In this document: positions 16,476-25,758 of the stretch, piece after piece
Numbering within the stretch: the stretch's first letter is position 1
How the letters are laid out: each line of letters starts with the position of its first letter
Source of the DNA: Citrobacter telavivensis
Lineage (GTDB): Bacteria > Pseudomonadota > Gammaproteobacteria > Enterobacterales > Enterobacteriaceae
Assembly (NCBI GenBank): GCA_009363175.1
Contig: CP045205.1
Location: 2,418,001-2,482,000, forward strand
Direction: 5' to 3'
Length of the DNA: 64,000 nucleotides
Notes under the pieces: model-generated
Told to the model about the DNA's origin: nothing
Databases searched by the model: none
Seen by the model: only the letters and a program-made list of their open reading frames with translations
Position numbers and translations under genes: made by a program

Positions 16476-17828
16476 TTAGCGGAATACCACCTCAGCCCAG
16501 CGGGCCAGACCGGCGGTGACGGAACCGAAGTCATCGCCTCCGGCAACGGGAATGCCCGGCAGTTTGGCGGTCAGCGCTTTTTTGATCAGCGGCGAGCGGG
16601 CGCTACCGCCGGTCAGATAGATGACCTCCGGTTTTTCCTGGGCGTTATCCAGCGCCAGTTGCACCTGTTCCAGAATTCGGGTGAGCGGCTGTTCCAGCGC
16701 GCTCTCCAGTCCCTGCTGACTAATAACGGTTGCCAGATCGTCACGGATAAACGGGAGCGTTGCGTTTATCTCGGGCTGGGCGGACAGTGCAATTTTGCCC
16801 TCTTCAGCGCTGCGGACCAGACGATAGCCGAGACGCTGACGCCAGACTTTCAGCAGCAGTGCCACCTGTTCCGGTTCGCGGGCATCGCGCACCAGGTCGT
16901 TCAGCAGGCGGCCCGTGGCGCTGCTGTAGAAATCACTTTGCGCCGGGACATCGTTGATAGCCACCGCATTCCACCAGGGCAGTACTGGCAGGGCGATCCC
17001 TTTTTCCGTTTCGCCTCCCATTCCGAGCAGCGGCATCAGGTGTTTAAATGCCAGCGCGATATCCAGATCGTTCCCGCCAACACGACAGCCGCTGTGCCCG
17101 AGCAGGCTGGACTCGCGGTCGGCGCGGTGATGCCACTGCGGCCCCATCAGCAATAGCGAACAGTCGGTGGTACCACCGCCGATGTCTACCACCAGGACAC
17201 GTTTTTCCTCCTGCAATGTCGCTTCGTAGTCCAGCCCAGCCGCGACGGGCTCATACTGGAAAACGACATCCTGGAATCCGGCTCGTTTTGCCGCACGCTC
17301 CAGAATGCCCTGCGCCTGGCGGTTTGCTTCATCGCCGCCTAATCCCTGGAAGTTAATAGGACGTCCAATGACCGCCTGGGTGATGGTTTCAGGGAGCTGG
17401 TTTTGCGCCTGTTGACGGATATGCAGCATCATTGCGCAGACTAAATCTTCAAACAGCGCGACCTGCTGCGGCTTCAGCCCGCTGGCGCCGAGGAAGGATT
17501 TCGGCGATTTAACAAAGTACACCTCTTCCGGGTCGTCAATATAGTGCCCAAGCGATGACAGGCCAAACTGTACGCTGCTGGCGTGAACGTCAATGTCCTC
17601 GTCGCGATTAAAACGAATGGCCCGGCGCAGCAGCGCCTGCGTTTCATTGTCCGGTGTCGGCACATCATGATGGCGGTAGAGCCATTCGCTCACCGATTCA
17701 CGCGTCGGCGCGCAAAGCATGGAGGGCAGCAGCGTGCTGCCGTTTTCCATTTTCAGCAGTTGCGGCTTGCCGTCGCGCATGACGGCGACAGAGCAGTTAG
17801 CGGTACCGTAATCAAATCCAATAAACAC
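16476..17828 (-). CDS. yegD: Hsp70-family chaperone-like protein YegD
   Basis: The product is 450 residues with an actin/Hsp70 ATPase fold but no substrate-binding lid of DnaK length. Visible nucleotide motifs are phosphate-1 (GFDYGTANCSVAV), phosphate-2 (VVDIGGGTTDCSLL) and the adenosine motif (YLTGGSARSPLI). The GTG at 17828 is chosen because GGGGA sits upstream and the product then starts at FIGFDYG like E. coli YegD. An ATG five codons upstream (17843) lacks a ribosome site. Divergent from alkA. The role is unknown beyond assignment to the chaperone superfamily. Confidence 0.92.
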   Translation of the reverse strand: MFIGFDYGTANCSVAVMRDGKPQLLKMENGSTLLPSMLCAPTRESVSEWLYRHHDVPTPDNETQALLRRAIRFNRDEDIDVHASSVQFGLSSLGHYIDDPEEVYFVKSPKSFLGASGLKPQQVALFEDLVCAMMLHIRQQAQNQLPETITQAVIGRPINFQGLGGDEANRQAQGILERAAKRAGFQDVVFQYEPVAAGLDYEATLQEEKRVLVVDIGGGTTDCSLLLMGPQWHHRADRESSLLGHSGCRVGGNDLDIALAFKHLMPLLGMGGETEKGIALPVLPWWNAVAINDVPAQSDFYSSATGRLLNDLVRDAREPEQVALLLKVWRQRLGYRLVRSAEEGKIALSAQPEINATLPFIRDDLATVISQQGLESALEQPLTRILEQVQLALDNAQEKPEVIYLTGGSARSPLIKKALTAKLPGIPVAGGDDFGSVTAGLARWAEVVFR

Positions 17829-17964
17829 CTTAGAAATCCCCATGCCAGTGAAGAAGGGGCGTGACTTTAGCGAAATGTCGTCGTCGCGACAACTGGAATA
17901 TGAAAGCAAAGCACAACGCCTGAATAGCGTTTATGCTGAAGGTTTGCAGAAAAAGGAGAAGATG

Positions 17965-18834
17965 ATGTTTACCCTGAGCTGGCAGCCGCCGTATGACTGG
18001 TCATGGATTTTAGGTTTTCTTGCCGCTCGTGCGGTCAGCGGTGTGGAAACGGTAGAGGCGTTACGCTACACGCGGAGTCTGGCAATAGGTCAGCACACGG
18101 GAATCATCACCGTCGTCCCCGACACGGTAACTCACACGCTTCAGGTCACGCTGAGCGAAGGGCTGCTGCCGGTCGCGGATATCTGTCTTGAAAAAATGGA
18201 ACGACTCTTCGACCTGCGCTGTAAACCTCAGCAGATAGGCCATGTTTTAGGTGAACTGGGCGCGGCGCGTCCGGGGCTGCGCCTGCCGGGTTCGGTGGAC
18301 GCCTTTGAGCAGGGTGTTCGTGCGATTCTGGGCCAACTGGTGAGTGTGGCGATGGCGGCAAAGCTGACGTCGAAAGTCGCACGTTTATATGGCGACGTGT
18401 TAGCGGACGCACCGCAGTACGTCTGCTTTCCGACCCCTGAACGGTTAGCCGCAGCCGATCCGCTGGAGTTGAAAACGTTGGGTATGCCGCTGATGCGCGC
18501 CAACGCGCTCATCCATCTGGCGCAGGTCGCGCGGGATGGAACACTGATAACCCAGCCGCCGGAAGATATCGAACAGGGGATTAAAACGCTACAGGAATTT
18601 CCGGGAATAGGCCGCTGGACAGCAAGCTATTTTGCCCTGCGCGGCTGGCAGGCGAAGGATGTGTTTTTGCCTGACGACTATCTGATCAAGCAGCGTTTTC
18701 CGGGGATGACCCCCGCGCAAATCCGTCGCTATGCGGAGCGCTGGAAACCCTGGCGCTCCTACGCGTTATTACATATCTGGTATACCGAGGGATGGCAGCC
18801 GTCAGTTGATAGCGAAATAACTGGTATTGAGTAG
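17965..18834 (+). CDS. alkA: DNA-3-methyladenine glycosylase II
   Basis: The product is 289 residues (E. coli 282; the difference is a longer C-terminal tail). It removes alkylated bases such as 3-methyladenine from DNA as the first step of base-excision repair. The N-terminal TBP-like domain is followed by the helix-hairpin-helix-GPD fold. LQEFPGIGRWTA (209-220) contains W218, and the catalytic aspartate is D238 in LPDDYLIKQ. The start at 17965 is favoured over 17962 by spacing from AAGGAG (17953-17958). In E. coli it is induced by Ada. Its 3' end overlaps the convergent yegE by 33 bp. Confidence 0.96.
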   Translation: MFTLSWQPPYDWSWILGFLAARAVSGVETVEALRYTRSLAIGQHTGIITVVPDTVTHTLQVTLSEGLLPVADICLEKMERLFDLRCKPQQIGHVLGELGAARPGLRLPGSVDAFEQGVRAILGQLVSVAMAAKLTSKVARLYGDVLADAPQYVCFPTPERLAAADPLELKTLGMPLMRANALIHLAQVARDGTLITQPPEDIEQGIKTLQEFPGIGRWTASYFALRGWQAKDVFLPDDYLIKQRFPGMTPAQIRRYAERWKPWRSYALLHIWYTEGWQPSVDSEITGIE

Positions 18835-21800
18835 CAGATCCAGCGGCTGCGCTTCGGCGATGATGTCGCCATAAATCTGATCGACACCAATGCCCGATAG
18901 CGTATCCATGACGATCGGCGTTTGCACCGGCCCGGCGATGGTTTTAATGCCCAGACGCTGGGCGTGACCCTGAATAATCGACACCAGCATTTCATCCATC
19001 ATATTGCCGTGAATGCTGGTGCTCAGATCACTGTCGAGCAGCAGGTAATCCGCCATGCTTTTGGTCATCAGATTGAAGATCTGCAGATCGCGGCCAATCT
19101 GACTCACAATAATGTGACAACCTGCCTGACGTAATTTCTGGAGTGCCGAGGCGCTCTCCTGCGGATGCAGCAACAGCGCTTCTGCAGGCACCATCAGATG
19201 CAGCAGGCGTCCCGGCAGGGTGCTCTGCTCCAGTTGATCCAGGATCTCATCGATAAGCGTTGCGCTGGTCAACCCGGCAGCGGAAAGGGGCAGGGCGACG
19301 CTGAATCCTTTACTGGCAACTGCCGGAGCTGCATGATGAAAAAACTCATGGAGTACGCGGCGATCTAACGCATGGTTGAGCGCCGGATCGACTAAGCTGG
19401 CCCGGAAGGCCTGTTCTTCCATGACTTCCCCTTCGCTGGTCCACAGGCGCAGCGAGATCAGCCAGAAATTGCTCGCTTCGGGAATGCGCGGGGACGCCAC
19501 ACCGCGGGCGACCATCAGCAAATGGTTATCTTTAATCATCCGCCACTGCTCATCCAGCGACATCATCGCGCGCTCGTGATGCGCCAGTTCCTGCTGTGGT
19601 TCATACACGGTCACCTGACCACGTCCGCCATTTTTAGAGGCATAACAGGCGATATCCGCCTGCGACATTACCTCAACCGCCTGACAGTTGTTTTCGTCGA
19701 TAAGCGTAATCCCGGCGCTGGCACCAATGCGGTGCAGGCGGCCCTCCCACATAAAGTGGTAATCGTTGACGGCGTTAATGATCCGCGTGGCGATAAAGCG
19801 CGCGCTTTCAATATTACACTCCGGCAGCAGCAGTCCGAACTCATCGCCACCCAACCGCGCCAGCACGTCGCTGGAACGCAACATGCTAAGCATCAGTTGC
19901 GCCAGTTCGCGCAGCAACGCATCGCCCGCCGCGTGACCGGCGCTGTCGTTCACCGCTTTAAAGCGATCAAGATCGATAAAGACCAGTGCGTGACGCTGAT
20001 GCGAATTGCGCTCGGTTTGCAGCAGTTGCTTCAGTTTGTTTTCAAAACTGGCCCGGTTGGTCAGGTGGGTGAGGGCGTCGTGGGTGGCGCTGTAGCTCAG
20101 TTGGCGCAGCATCTTGCGCGACTCGGTGACGTCCTGAATCACCAGCACCGAACCGATATTGCCGCCGTCCAGCGTGCTGAGTGGGGTAATGCTGTAGTGA
20201 ATATCGTAACTGCCGCCGTTGCGACAATGGAGAACCACATCCTGTTCGATGGCGGAACGGGACATATCGGCGCTGTAGATGTTCTCCATCAACGGGCCGT
20301 TATCACCAAAGGTGATCCGCAACACCGTCAACAGCGGGATGCCAATGGCATTCTCCTGCTGCCAGCCGCTCATCTTCTCAGCGACCGGGTTCATAAAGGT
20401 GACCTTCATGTCGACATCAATACACACCACCGCTTCGCCGATGGAGTCCAGCGTGATGTGCAGACGCTCTTTTTCCTGAAACAGCGCTTCATTCAACTGC
20501 TTCACTTCCGTCATGTCCATGTTGATGCCGAGTAGTCGTTCGACTTCGCCATCTTTATTTAACACCCGATTCGCCAGCGAGCGGATATGGCGGATGCCAT
20601 CGTTGACCGCAATCCGGAATTCCAGCTTAAAGGGCAGGCGCGCGGCTAATGAGTCACGAATCACCTTTTCTGCATGCTCGCGATCTTCCGGGAGCACACA
20701 ATTGTACCAGACCGACCAGGTAGGCTTAACGTGGGCGGGGACATCGTACAGTTCGAACATGCGCTTATCCCAACTGATGACGTCGGGTTGCAGTTCCCAC
20801 TCCCAGATCCCGATGCCGCCGGCTTCATTGGCCAGCGTGATGCGTTCCATCAGCCGTTTGTTGACCCATTCGGTATGTTTGAGATCGTTGATATCTTCGA
20901 TTTGGGCAATAAAGTAAAGCGGCGTGCCATCAGGATGGCGGACCAGCGAAACGGCCAGCAGCGCCCAGACGACCTCGCCTGCGCGGGTGTAATAGCGTTT
21001 CTCCATTGAATAGCTATTAATGTCGCCGCACACCAGCATCGTGAGTTGTTCCAGATCGTTATCCAGATCTTCCGGCCAGGTGAGTTGCTGAAAGGTCAGT
21101 GAGCGTAATTCATCCTGGCTATAGCCAAGAAACTGACATAACGCTTTGTTGGCCTGCAGCCATTGCCCTTCCGTACCAACCAGCGCCATGCCGATCGCCG
21201 AGTACTCCATCGCGTTGCGAAAACGCTCTTCGCTTTCCGTAATGTGCTTACGTTCGGCGCGAAAAGCATACATCACCATGGTCATGATGTTCGCCGGTAA
21301 GAGAATCATTAAGAACGGCAGCCACGGCAGGTTGTTCATCACATGCACTTTGGGGGTGGTCAGCAGCGACGGATCGGATGCCATCATCATTGACACCATC
21401 ATGACGGTGGCGAGAAAAATGAGAAATGCCTCCATCCGCGGTAAGCGCACGGCGCTCCACATCAGTAACACGATCACTAATGTGAAGGGCCATGGAACAT
21501 ACTTCATGGCGAACCAGCTCAGGACTAAGGTCACCGTCAGCGTCAGCAGCGTCTCAAGGAGCAGGCGCGGATCGCGGTGGCGCAGCAGGTAGTGCGGTTT
21601 GAACAATAAGCCCAACGGCACCAGCGCCAGGGCACCAATGGATTCCGACAGGACCCAAATCAGAAACGCTTTCAGCGGCGTTTCGTGCGCAGACAACATC
21701 CAGACCAGAATTCCGCCCAACAACGGCGGGATAACCGCACTGCCGAAGGCGAGACGTAGCCAGTCATTGAGATTCTGTAATGGGTTGTACCAGGGGAGCA

Positions 21801-22131
21801 GCTTACGCAATAGCATTGCGCCGACGGCGGCTTCAATGATGTTGATCGCCGTGTAGGTAAAATTCAGCGCGCTGGGGGGAAACAGGACCAGCGATGCGCC
21901 AATGCTCCCCAGCGAGCAGGCAAGCGCAATGCCCGGCCACATGCGCCCGGCATGACGGTAAAAGGCCACCATCATGATAGACGTCGGGAACCAGAGCGGG
22001 GCGAGCTGGGTACCAAACTGTGATAATTCCAGCGAGAAAAGGGTAAAAATAAAAGCCGTCAGCCCTAAACTGACGACGCGCAGCAGAGGATGCGGCAAGG
22101 TAACTAAAACATGTTGGAATTGTTTACTCAT
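18802..22131 (-). CDS. dgcE: Diguanylate cyclase DgcE (YegE)
   Basis: The product is 1109 residues. An N-terminal MASE1 membrane domain (about 1-300, eight or so helices) is followed by three PAS/PAC sensor modules (starting near 305, 430 and 560), a GGDEF domain with the intact active site RLGGDEFGLLLP, and a C-terminal EAL-like domain. That last domain lacks the EAL signature and its metal ligands, so it should not hydrolyse c-di-GMP. DgcE makes c-di-GMP that feeds curli and biofilm control through the YciR/MlrA/CsgD module in E. coli. GGGTA precedes the ATG at 22131. Its end overlaps alkA on the opposite strand. Confidence 0.96.
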   Translation of the reverse strand: MSKQFQHVLVTLPHPLLRVVSLGLTAFIFTLFSLELSQFGTQLAPLWFPTSIMMVAFYRHAGRMWPGIALACSLGSIGASLVLFPPSALNFTYTAINIIEAAVGAMLLRKLLPWYNPLQNLNDWLRLAFGSAVIPPLLGGILVWMLSAHETPLKAFLIWVLSESIGALALVPLGLLFKPHYLLRHRDPRLLLETLLTLTVTLVLSWFAMKYVPWPFTLVIVLLMWSAVRLPRMEAFLIFLATVMMVSMMMASDPSLLTTPKVHVMNNLPWLPFLMILLPANIMTMVMYAFRAERKHITESEERFRNAMEYSAIGMALVGTEGQWLQANKALCQFLGYSQDELRSLTFQQLTWPEDLDNDLEQLTMLVCGDINSYSMEKRYYTRAGEVVWALLAVSLVRHPDGTPLYFIAQIEDINDLKHTEWVNKRLMERITLANEAGGIGIWEWELQPDVISWDKRMFELYDVPAHVKPTWSVWYNCVLPEDREHAEKVIRDSLAARLPFKLEFRIAVNDGIRHIRSLANRVLNKDGEVERLLGINMDMTEVKQLNEALFQEKERLHITLDSIGEAVVCIDVDMKVTFMNPVAEKMSGWQQENAIGIPLLTVLRITFGDNGPLMENIYSADMSRSAIEQDVVLHCRNGGSYDIHYSITPLSTLDGGNIGSVLVIQDVTESRKMLRQLSYSATHDALTHLTNRASFENKLKQLLQTERNSHQRHALVFIDLDRFKAVNDSAGHAAGDALLRELAQLMLSMLRSSDVLARLGGDEFGLLLPECNIESARFIATRIINAVNDYHFMWEGRLHRIGASAGITLIDENNCQAVEVMSQADIACYASKNGGRGQVTVYEPQQELAHHERAMMSLDEQWRMIKDNHLLMVARGVASPRIPEASNFWLISLRLWTSEGEVMEEQAFRASLVDPALNHALDRRVLHEFFHHAAPAVASKGFSVALPLSAAGLTSATLIDEILDQLEQSTLPGRLLHLMVPAEALLLHPQESASALQKLRQAGCHIIVSQIGRDLQIFNLMTKSMADYLLLDSDLSTSIHGNMMDEMLVSIIQGHAQRLGIKTIAGPVQTPIVMDTLSGIGVDQIYGDIIAEAQPLDLLLNTSYFAIN

Positions 22132-22457
22132 TACCCTGTATCCGAGTGTCCGGAACGTCGCGGAACGCCCGGACGCATCGTAGTAATCTCTGTTTATGCT
22201 AGTACAAACAATTTACAATTTATATCCCAGTTGCTCATAATTTGACATTATATGGCGATTAATTACTGCGAAATCGGGTTAATTCCGCGAGTTGCTCCAA
22301 ATCTGAACAAATAAATTTGCGACAGGGAATCATTGGGGGCTAAATACGCTCCCTGCTATCTCGACTGGTATCGTCCGGCTGAAATCCCTATAATTGCCGC
22401 GTTTGACGCCCGTGCGGCGTCGTCCTTCCTAACCAGGTTATTCAGGTCGCTAAATTT
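22132..22457. other. Intergenic region between yegE and udk
   Basis: 326 bp between divergent genes. It holds the candidate udk promoter (22389-22394) and a TATAAT on the minus strand (22252-22247) that could serve yegE, though no good -35 is spaced for it. No further gene or repeat was seen. Confidence 0.5.
22389..22421 (+). promoter_or_regulatory. udk promoter -10 and leader hairpin
   Basis: A consensus TATAAT (22389-22394) lies 63 bp upstream of udk; no convincing -35 box was found 16-18 bases before it. Just downstream, GACGCC-CGTGC-GGCGTC (22405-22421) forms a GC-rich hairpin in the leader. Confidence 0.5.
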
Positions 22458-23099
22458 ATGACTGATCAGTCTCATCAGTGCGTCATTATCGGTATCGCTG
22501 GCGCATCGGCTTCCGGCAAGAGTCTTATTGCCAGTACCCTTTATCGCGAGTTGCGTGAACAAGTCGGTGACGAACATATCGGCGTTATTCCCGAAGACAG
22601 CTATTACAAAGATCAAAGCCATCTGTCGATGGAAGAACGCGTCAAAACCAACTACGACCATCCGAACGCGATGGATCACAGTCTGCTGTTTCAGCACCTG
22701 CAGGCCCTTAAACGGGGTTCGGCGATCGAGTTGCCGGTTTACAGCTATGTTGAACATACCCGCATGAAAGAGACGGTTCGCGTTGAACCCAAGAAAGTCA
22801 TCATTCTTGAAGGGATTTTGCTACTGACCGACGCGCGCCTGCGTGAAGAGATGAACTTCTCCATTTTTGTCGATACCCCGCTGGATATCTGTCTGATGCG
22901 CCGTATCAAACGTGATGTTAATGAACGCGGTCGTTCGATGGATTCCGTGATGGCGCAGTATCAGAAGACCGTGCGTCCGATGTTCCTGCAATTTATTGAA
23001 CCGTCTAAACAGTACGCTGATATTATCGTGCCGCGTGGTGGGAAAAATCGCATCGCTATCGATATTCTGAAAGCGAAAATCAGTCAGTTCTTTGAATAA
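22458..23099 (+). CDS. udk: Uridine kinase
   Basis: The product is 213 residues. It phosphorylates uridine and cytidine to UMP and CMP in the pyrimidine salvage pathway, in the cytoplasm. The P-loop GASASGKS is at 15-22 and the substrate-binding region EDSYYKDQSHLS near 45-56. The full length equals E. coli Udk. It stands alone on a promoter of its own, with dcd and asmA following on the same strand (gap of 91 bp to dcd). Confidence 0.97.
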   Translation: MTDQSHQCVIIGIAGASASGKSLIASTLYRELREQVGDEHIGVIPEDSYYKDQSHLSMEERVKTNYDHPNAMDHSLLFQHLQALKRGSAIELPVYSYVEHTRMKETVRVEPKKVIILEGILLLTDARLREEMNFSIFVDTPLDICLMRRIKRDVNERGRSMDSVMAQYQKTVRPMFLQFIEPSKQYADIIVPRGGKNRIAIDILKAKISQFFE

Positions 23100-23190
23100 G
23101 CCCGGCGAATTGTGTACCGTTCAGTGATAACCTGGTTTGCCCTTAATGCACAATGCGTTAAGTGCCCGATGCACGAAAGGAGAAAGTGCC

Positions 23191-23772
23191 ATGCGTCTGT
23201 GTGACCGAGATATTGAAGCCTGGCTTGATGAAGGCCGTTTGTCGATCAACCCGCGTCCGCCCGTTGAGCGCATTAATGGTGCGACGGTGGATGTGCGCCT
23301 GGGCAATAAATTTCGTACATTTAGTGGACATACCGCTGCTTTTATCGATCTCAGCGGGCCAAAAGCGGAAGTGAGCGCCGCGCTGGATCGCGTGATGAGC
23401 GACGAGATCGTACTGGCTGAAGGTGACGCATTTTACCTGCATCCGGGTGAACTGGCGCTGGCGGTGACCTATGAGTCGGTGACTTTGCCGGCGGATCTGG
23501 TGGGTTGGCTGGATGGCCGCTCTTCACTGGCGCGCCTCGGTTTGATGGTCCATGTGACCGCGCACCGTATCGATCCGGGCTGGTCCGGCTGTATTGTGCT
23601 GGAATTCTATAATTCCGGTAAATTACCGTTGGCGCTGCGCCCGGGAATGCTGATCGGCGCGTTGAGCTTCGAGCCGCTTTCGGGGCCTGCGCTTCGACCG
23701 TACAACCGTCGTGAAGATGCGAAGTATCGCGATCAGCAGGGTGCTGTCGCCAGCCGGATTGATAAAGACTGA
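23191..23772 (+). CDS. dcd: dCTP deaminase
   Basis: The product is 193 residues and forms a trimer that deaminates dCTP to dUTP, the main source of dUMP for thymidylate synthesis in enterobacteria. The active-site residues are visible: R110-S111-S112 in DGRSSLARLG and E138 in IVLEFYN. The frame is open from 23137, but the start at 23191 (MRLCDRDIEA) has AAAGGAG ahead of it and gives the family length. asmA follows after 21 bp and is probably co-transcribed. Confidence 0.97.
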   Translation: MRLCDRDIEAWLDEGRLSINPRPPVERINGATVDVRLGNKFRTFSGHTAAFIDLSGPKAEVSAALDRVMSDEIVLAEGDAFYLHPGELALAVTYESVTLPADLVGWLDGRSSLARLGLMVHVTAHRIDPGWSGCIVLEFYNSGKLPLALRPGMLIGALSFEPLSGPALRPYNRREDAKYRDQQGAVASRIDKD

Positions 23773-23793
23773 GTCTAATCCATTGAGGATAGC

Positions 23794-25647
23794 ATGAGAC
23801 GATTTCTGACGACGCTGATGATTTTGCTGGTCGTGCTGGTGGCCGGCTTCTCTGCGTTAGTATTGCTAGTCAATCCGAATGATTTTCGTGCCTATATGGT
23901 GCAACAGGTGGCCGCGCGCAGCGGTTATCAACTGCAACTGGACGGCCCACTGCGCTGGCACGTCTGGCCGCAGCTCAGCATCCTCTCCGGGCGCATGGTA
24001 TTAACGGCAGAAGGGGCCAGTGAGCCTCTGATTCGCGCGGATAACATGCGTCTGGACGTCGCACTGTGGCCGCTGCTGAGCCATCAGCTCAGCGTCAAAC
24101 AGGTGATGCTCAAAGGCGCAGTGATTCAGCTGACGCCGCAAACGGAAGCGGTACGCCGCGCAAACGCGCCGGTGGCGCCGAGAGACAACACCTTGCCCGA
24201 CGTCGCCGAAGATCGCGGCTGGTCGTTTGATGTTGCCAGTCTGCGCGTGGCGGACAGCGTGCTGGTCTTTCAGCATGAAAATGATGAACAGGTCACCGTT
24301 CGCGATATTCGTCTGGAGATGGAGCAGGATGCGCAGCATCGCGGTTCCTTCGAATTTTCCGGACGTGTGAATCGCGACCAGCGCGACCTTACCCTTGCCC
24401 TCAACGGAACCGTTGATGCCTCCGACTATCCACATAATTTAACCGCCGGTATTCAGCAGTTAAGCTGGCAATTGCAGGGCGCCGATCTGCCGAAACAGGG
24501 CATCCAGGGGCAGGGACAACTGCAGGCGCAGTGGCAGGAAGAGAAAAAAACGCTCACCTTCAGCCAGCTCAATGTGACGGCGAACGACAGTTCGCTAACC
24601 GGAAACGTGCAGGTGACGCTGAGTGAACAACCGGCGTGGCTCGTCAATCTGCAATTTGCCCGATTGAATCTGGATAACCTGTTAGCCCCACCTGAGAACG
24701 CCAGCAGTACTAACGGTTCGACGGAGCAAGGGGGCAGTCAGCCGCCGCTGGCGCGTCCGGTGATTTCAAGTCGTGTGGATGAACCTGCTTATCAGGGGCT
24801 GAAAGGCTTTAGTGCGGATATCGCGCTGAAAGCGGATACCGTTATCTGGCGTGGGATGAATTTTACCGACGTCAGTAGCCGCATGACAAATCAGTCCGAC
24901 GTGCTGACTATTGCCGAACTGCAAGGCAAGCTCGACGGCGGAACGATATCGCTGCCAGGGACGCTGGATACGCGTGCGCAAACCCCGCAAGTGGTGTTCC
25001 AGCCGCGTCTGGACGAGGTCGAAATCGGCACGATCCTTAAGGCATTCAATTACCCGATAGCCCTGACCGGCAAGATGTCGCTGGCGGGTGATTTCTCTGG
25101 TGCGGATATCGATGCGCAGTCATTCCGCCATAGCTGGCAGGGGAAAGCCCATGTTGACATGCGCGACACGCGGATGGACGGCATGAACTTCCAGCAGTTG
25201 ATTCAGCAGGCCGTAGAACGCAGCGGCGGCGATGTACAGTCGATGCAAAACTTCGATAACGCAACTCGTCTGGCGCGCTTTGTCACGGACCTGACGCTGG
25301 ATAGCGGTAAGCTGATGCTGGATAACATGGAAGGGGAATCCACGATGCTGAGCCTGACGGGCCAGGGGACGCTCGACCTGGTCGGACAAACCTGTGATAC
25401 GCAGTTTAACGTGCGGGTTCTGGACGGCTGGAAGGGCGAGGGCAAGCTGATCGATTTCCTGAAGGCAACCCCGGTTCCGCTACGGGTCTACGGTAACTGG
25501 CAGGCGCTGAATTACAATCTGCAGGTTGATCAGCTACTGCGTAAGCATATGCAGGATGAAGCGAAGCGTCGCCTGAACGACTGGGCGGATCGCAATAAAG
25601 ATTCCCGCAACGGCAAAGACGTGAAGAAGCTGCTGGATAAACTCTGA
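23794..25647 (+). CDS. asmA: AsmA, inner-membrane-anchored AsmA-family protein
   Basis: The product is 617 residues with an N-terminal membrane anchor (about 4-25) and a long periplasmic beta-rich part. It belongs to the AsmA family of bridge-like, chorein-related proteins, members of which (YhdP, TamB, YdbH) move phospholipids between membranes. AsmA itself was found through suppressors of assembly-defective OmpF. The low-complexity linker near residues 300-315 (NASSTNGSTEQGGSQ) separates two domains. GAGGATAGC precedes the ATG. A REP element follows the stop. Confidence 0.95.
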   Translation: MRRFLTTLMILLVVLVAGFSALVLLVNPNDFRAYMVQQVAARSGYQLQLDGPLRWHVWPQLSILSGRMVLTAEGASEPLIRADNMRLDVALWPLLSHQLSVKQVMLKGAVIQLTPQTEAVRRANAPVAPRDNTLPDVAEDRGWSFDVASLRVADSVLVFQHENDEQVTVRDIRLEMEQDAQHRGSFEFSGRVNRDQRDLTLALNGTVDASDYPHNLTAGIQQLSWQLQGADLPKQGIQGQGQLQAQWQEEKKTLTFSQLNVTANDSSLTGNVQVTLSEQPAWLVNLQFARLNLDNLLAPPENASSTNGSTEQGGSQPPLARPVISSRVDEPAYQGLKGFSADIALKADTVIWRGMNFTDVSSRMTNQSDVLTIAELQGKLDGGTISLPGTLDTRAQTPQVVFQPRLDEVEIGTILKAFNYPIALTGKMSLAGDFSGADIDAQSFRHSWQGKAHVDMRDTRMDGMNFQQLIQQAVERSGGDVQSMQNFDNATRLARFVTDLTLDSGKLMLDNMEGESTMLSLTGQGTLDLVGQTCDTQFNVRVLDGWKGEGKLIDFLKATPVPLRVYGNWQALNYNLQVDQLLRKHMQDEAKRRLNDWADRNKDSRNGKDVKKLLDKL

Positions 25648-25654
25648 TTCGGCA

Positions 25655-25750
25655 GGGCGTGTGTGCCGGATGGCGACGCTGTGCGTCTTATCCGGCCTAC
25701 AAACTGATTCGGCGGGAAATGCCGGATAGGGCTAACGCTCATCCGGCATC
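25655..25750. repeat. REP/BIME element between asmA and yegH
   Basis: Two facing palindromic units: TGCCGGATGGCGACGCTG with CTTATCCGGCCTAC, then a further copy with GCCGGATAGGGC and CATCCGGCATC. This is typical of enterobacterial REP pairs between convergent genes, where they stabilise mRNA and bind gyrase or IHF. Confidence 0.85.
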
Positions 25751-25758
25751 CTTTAACG

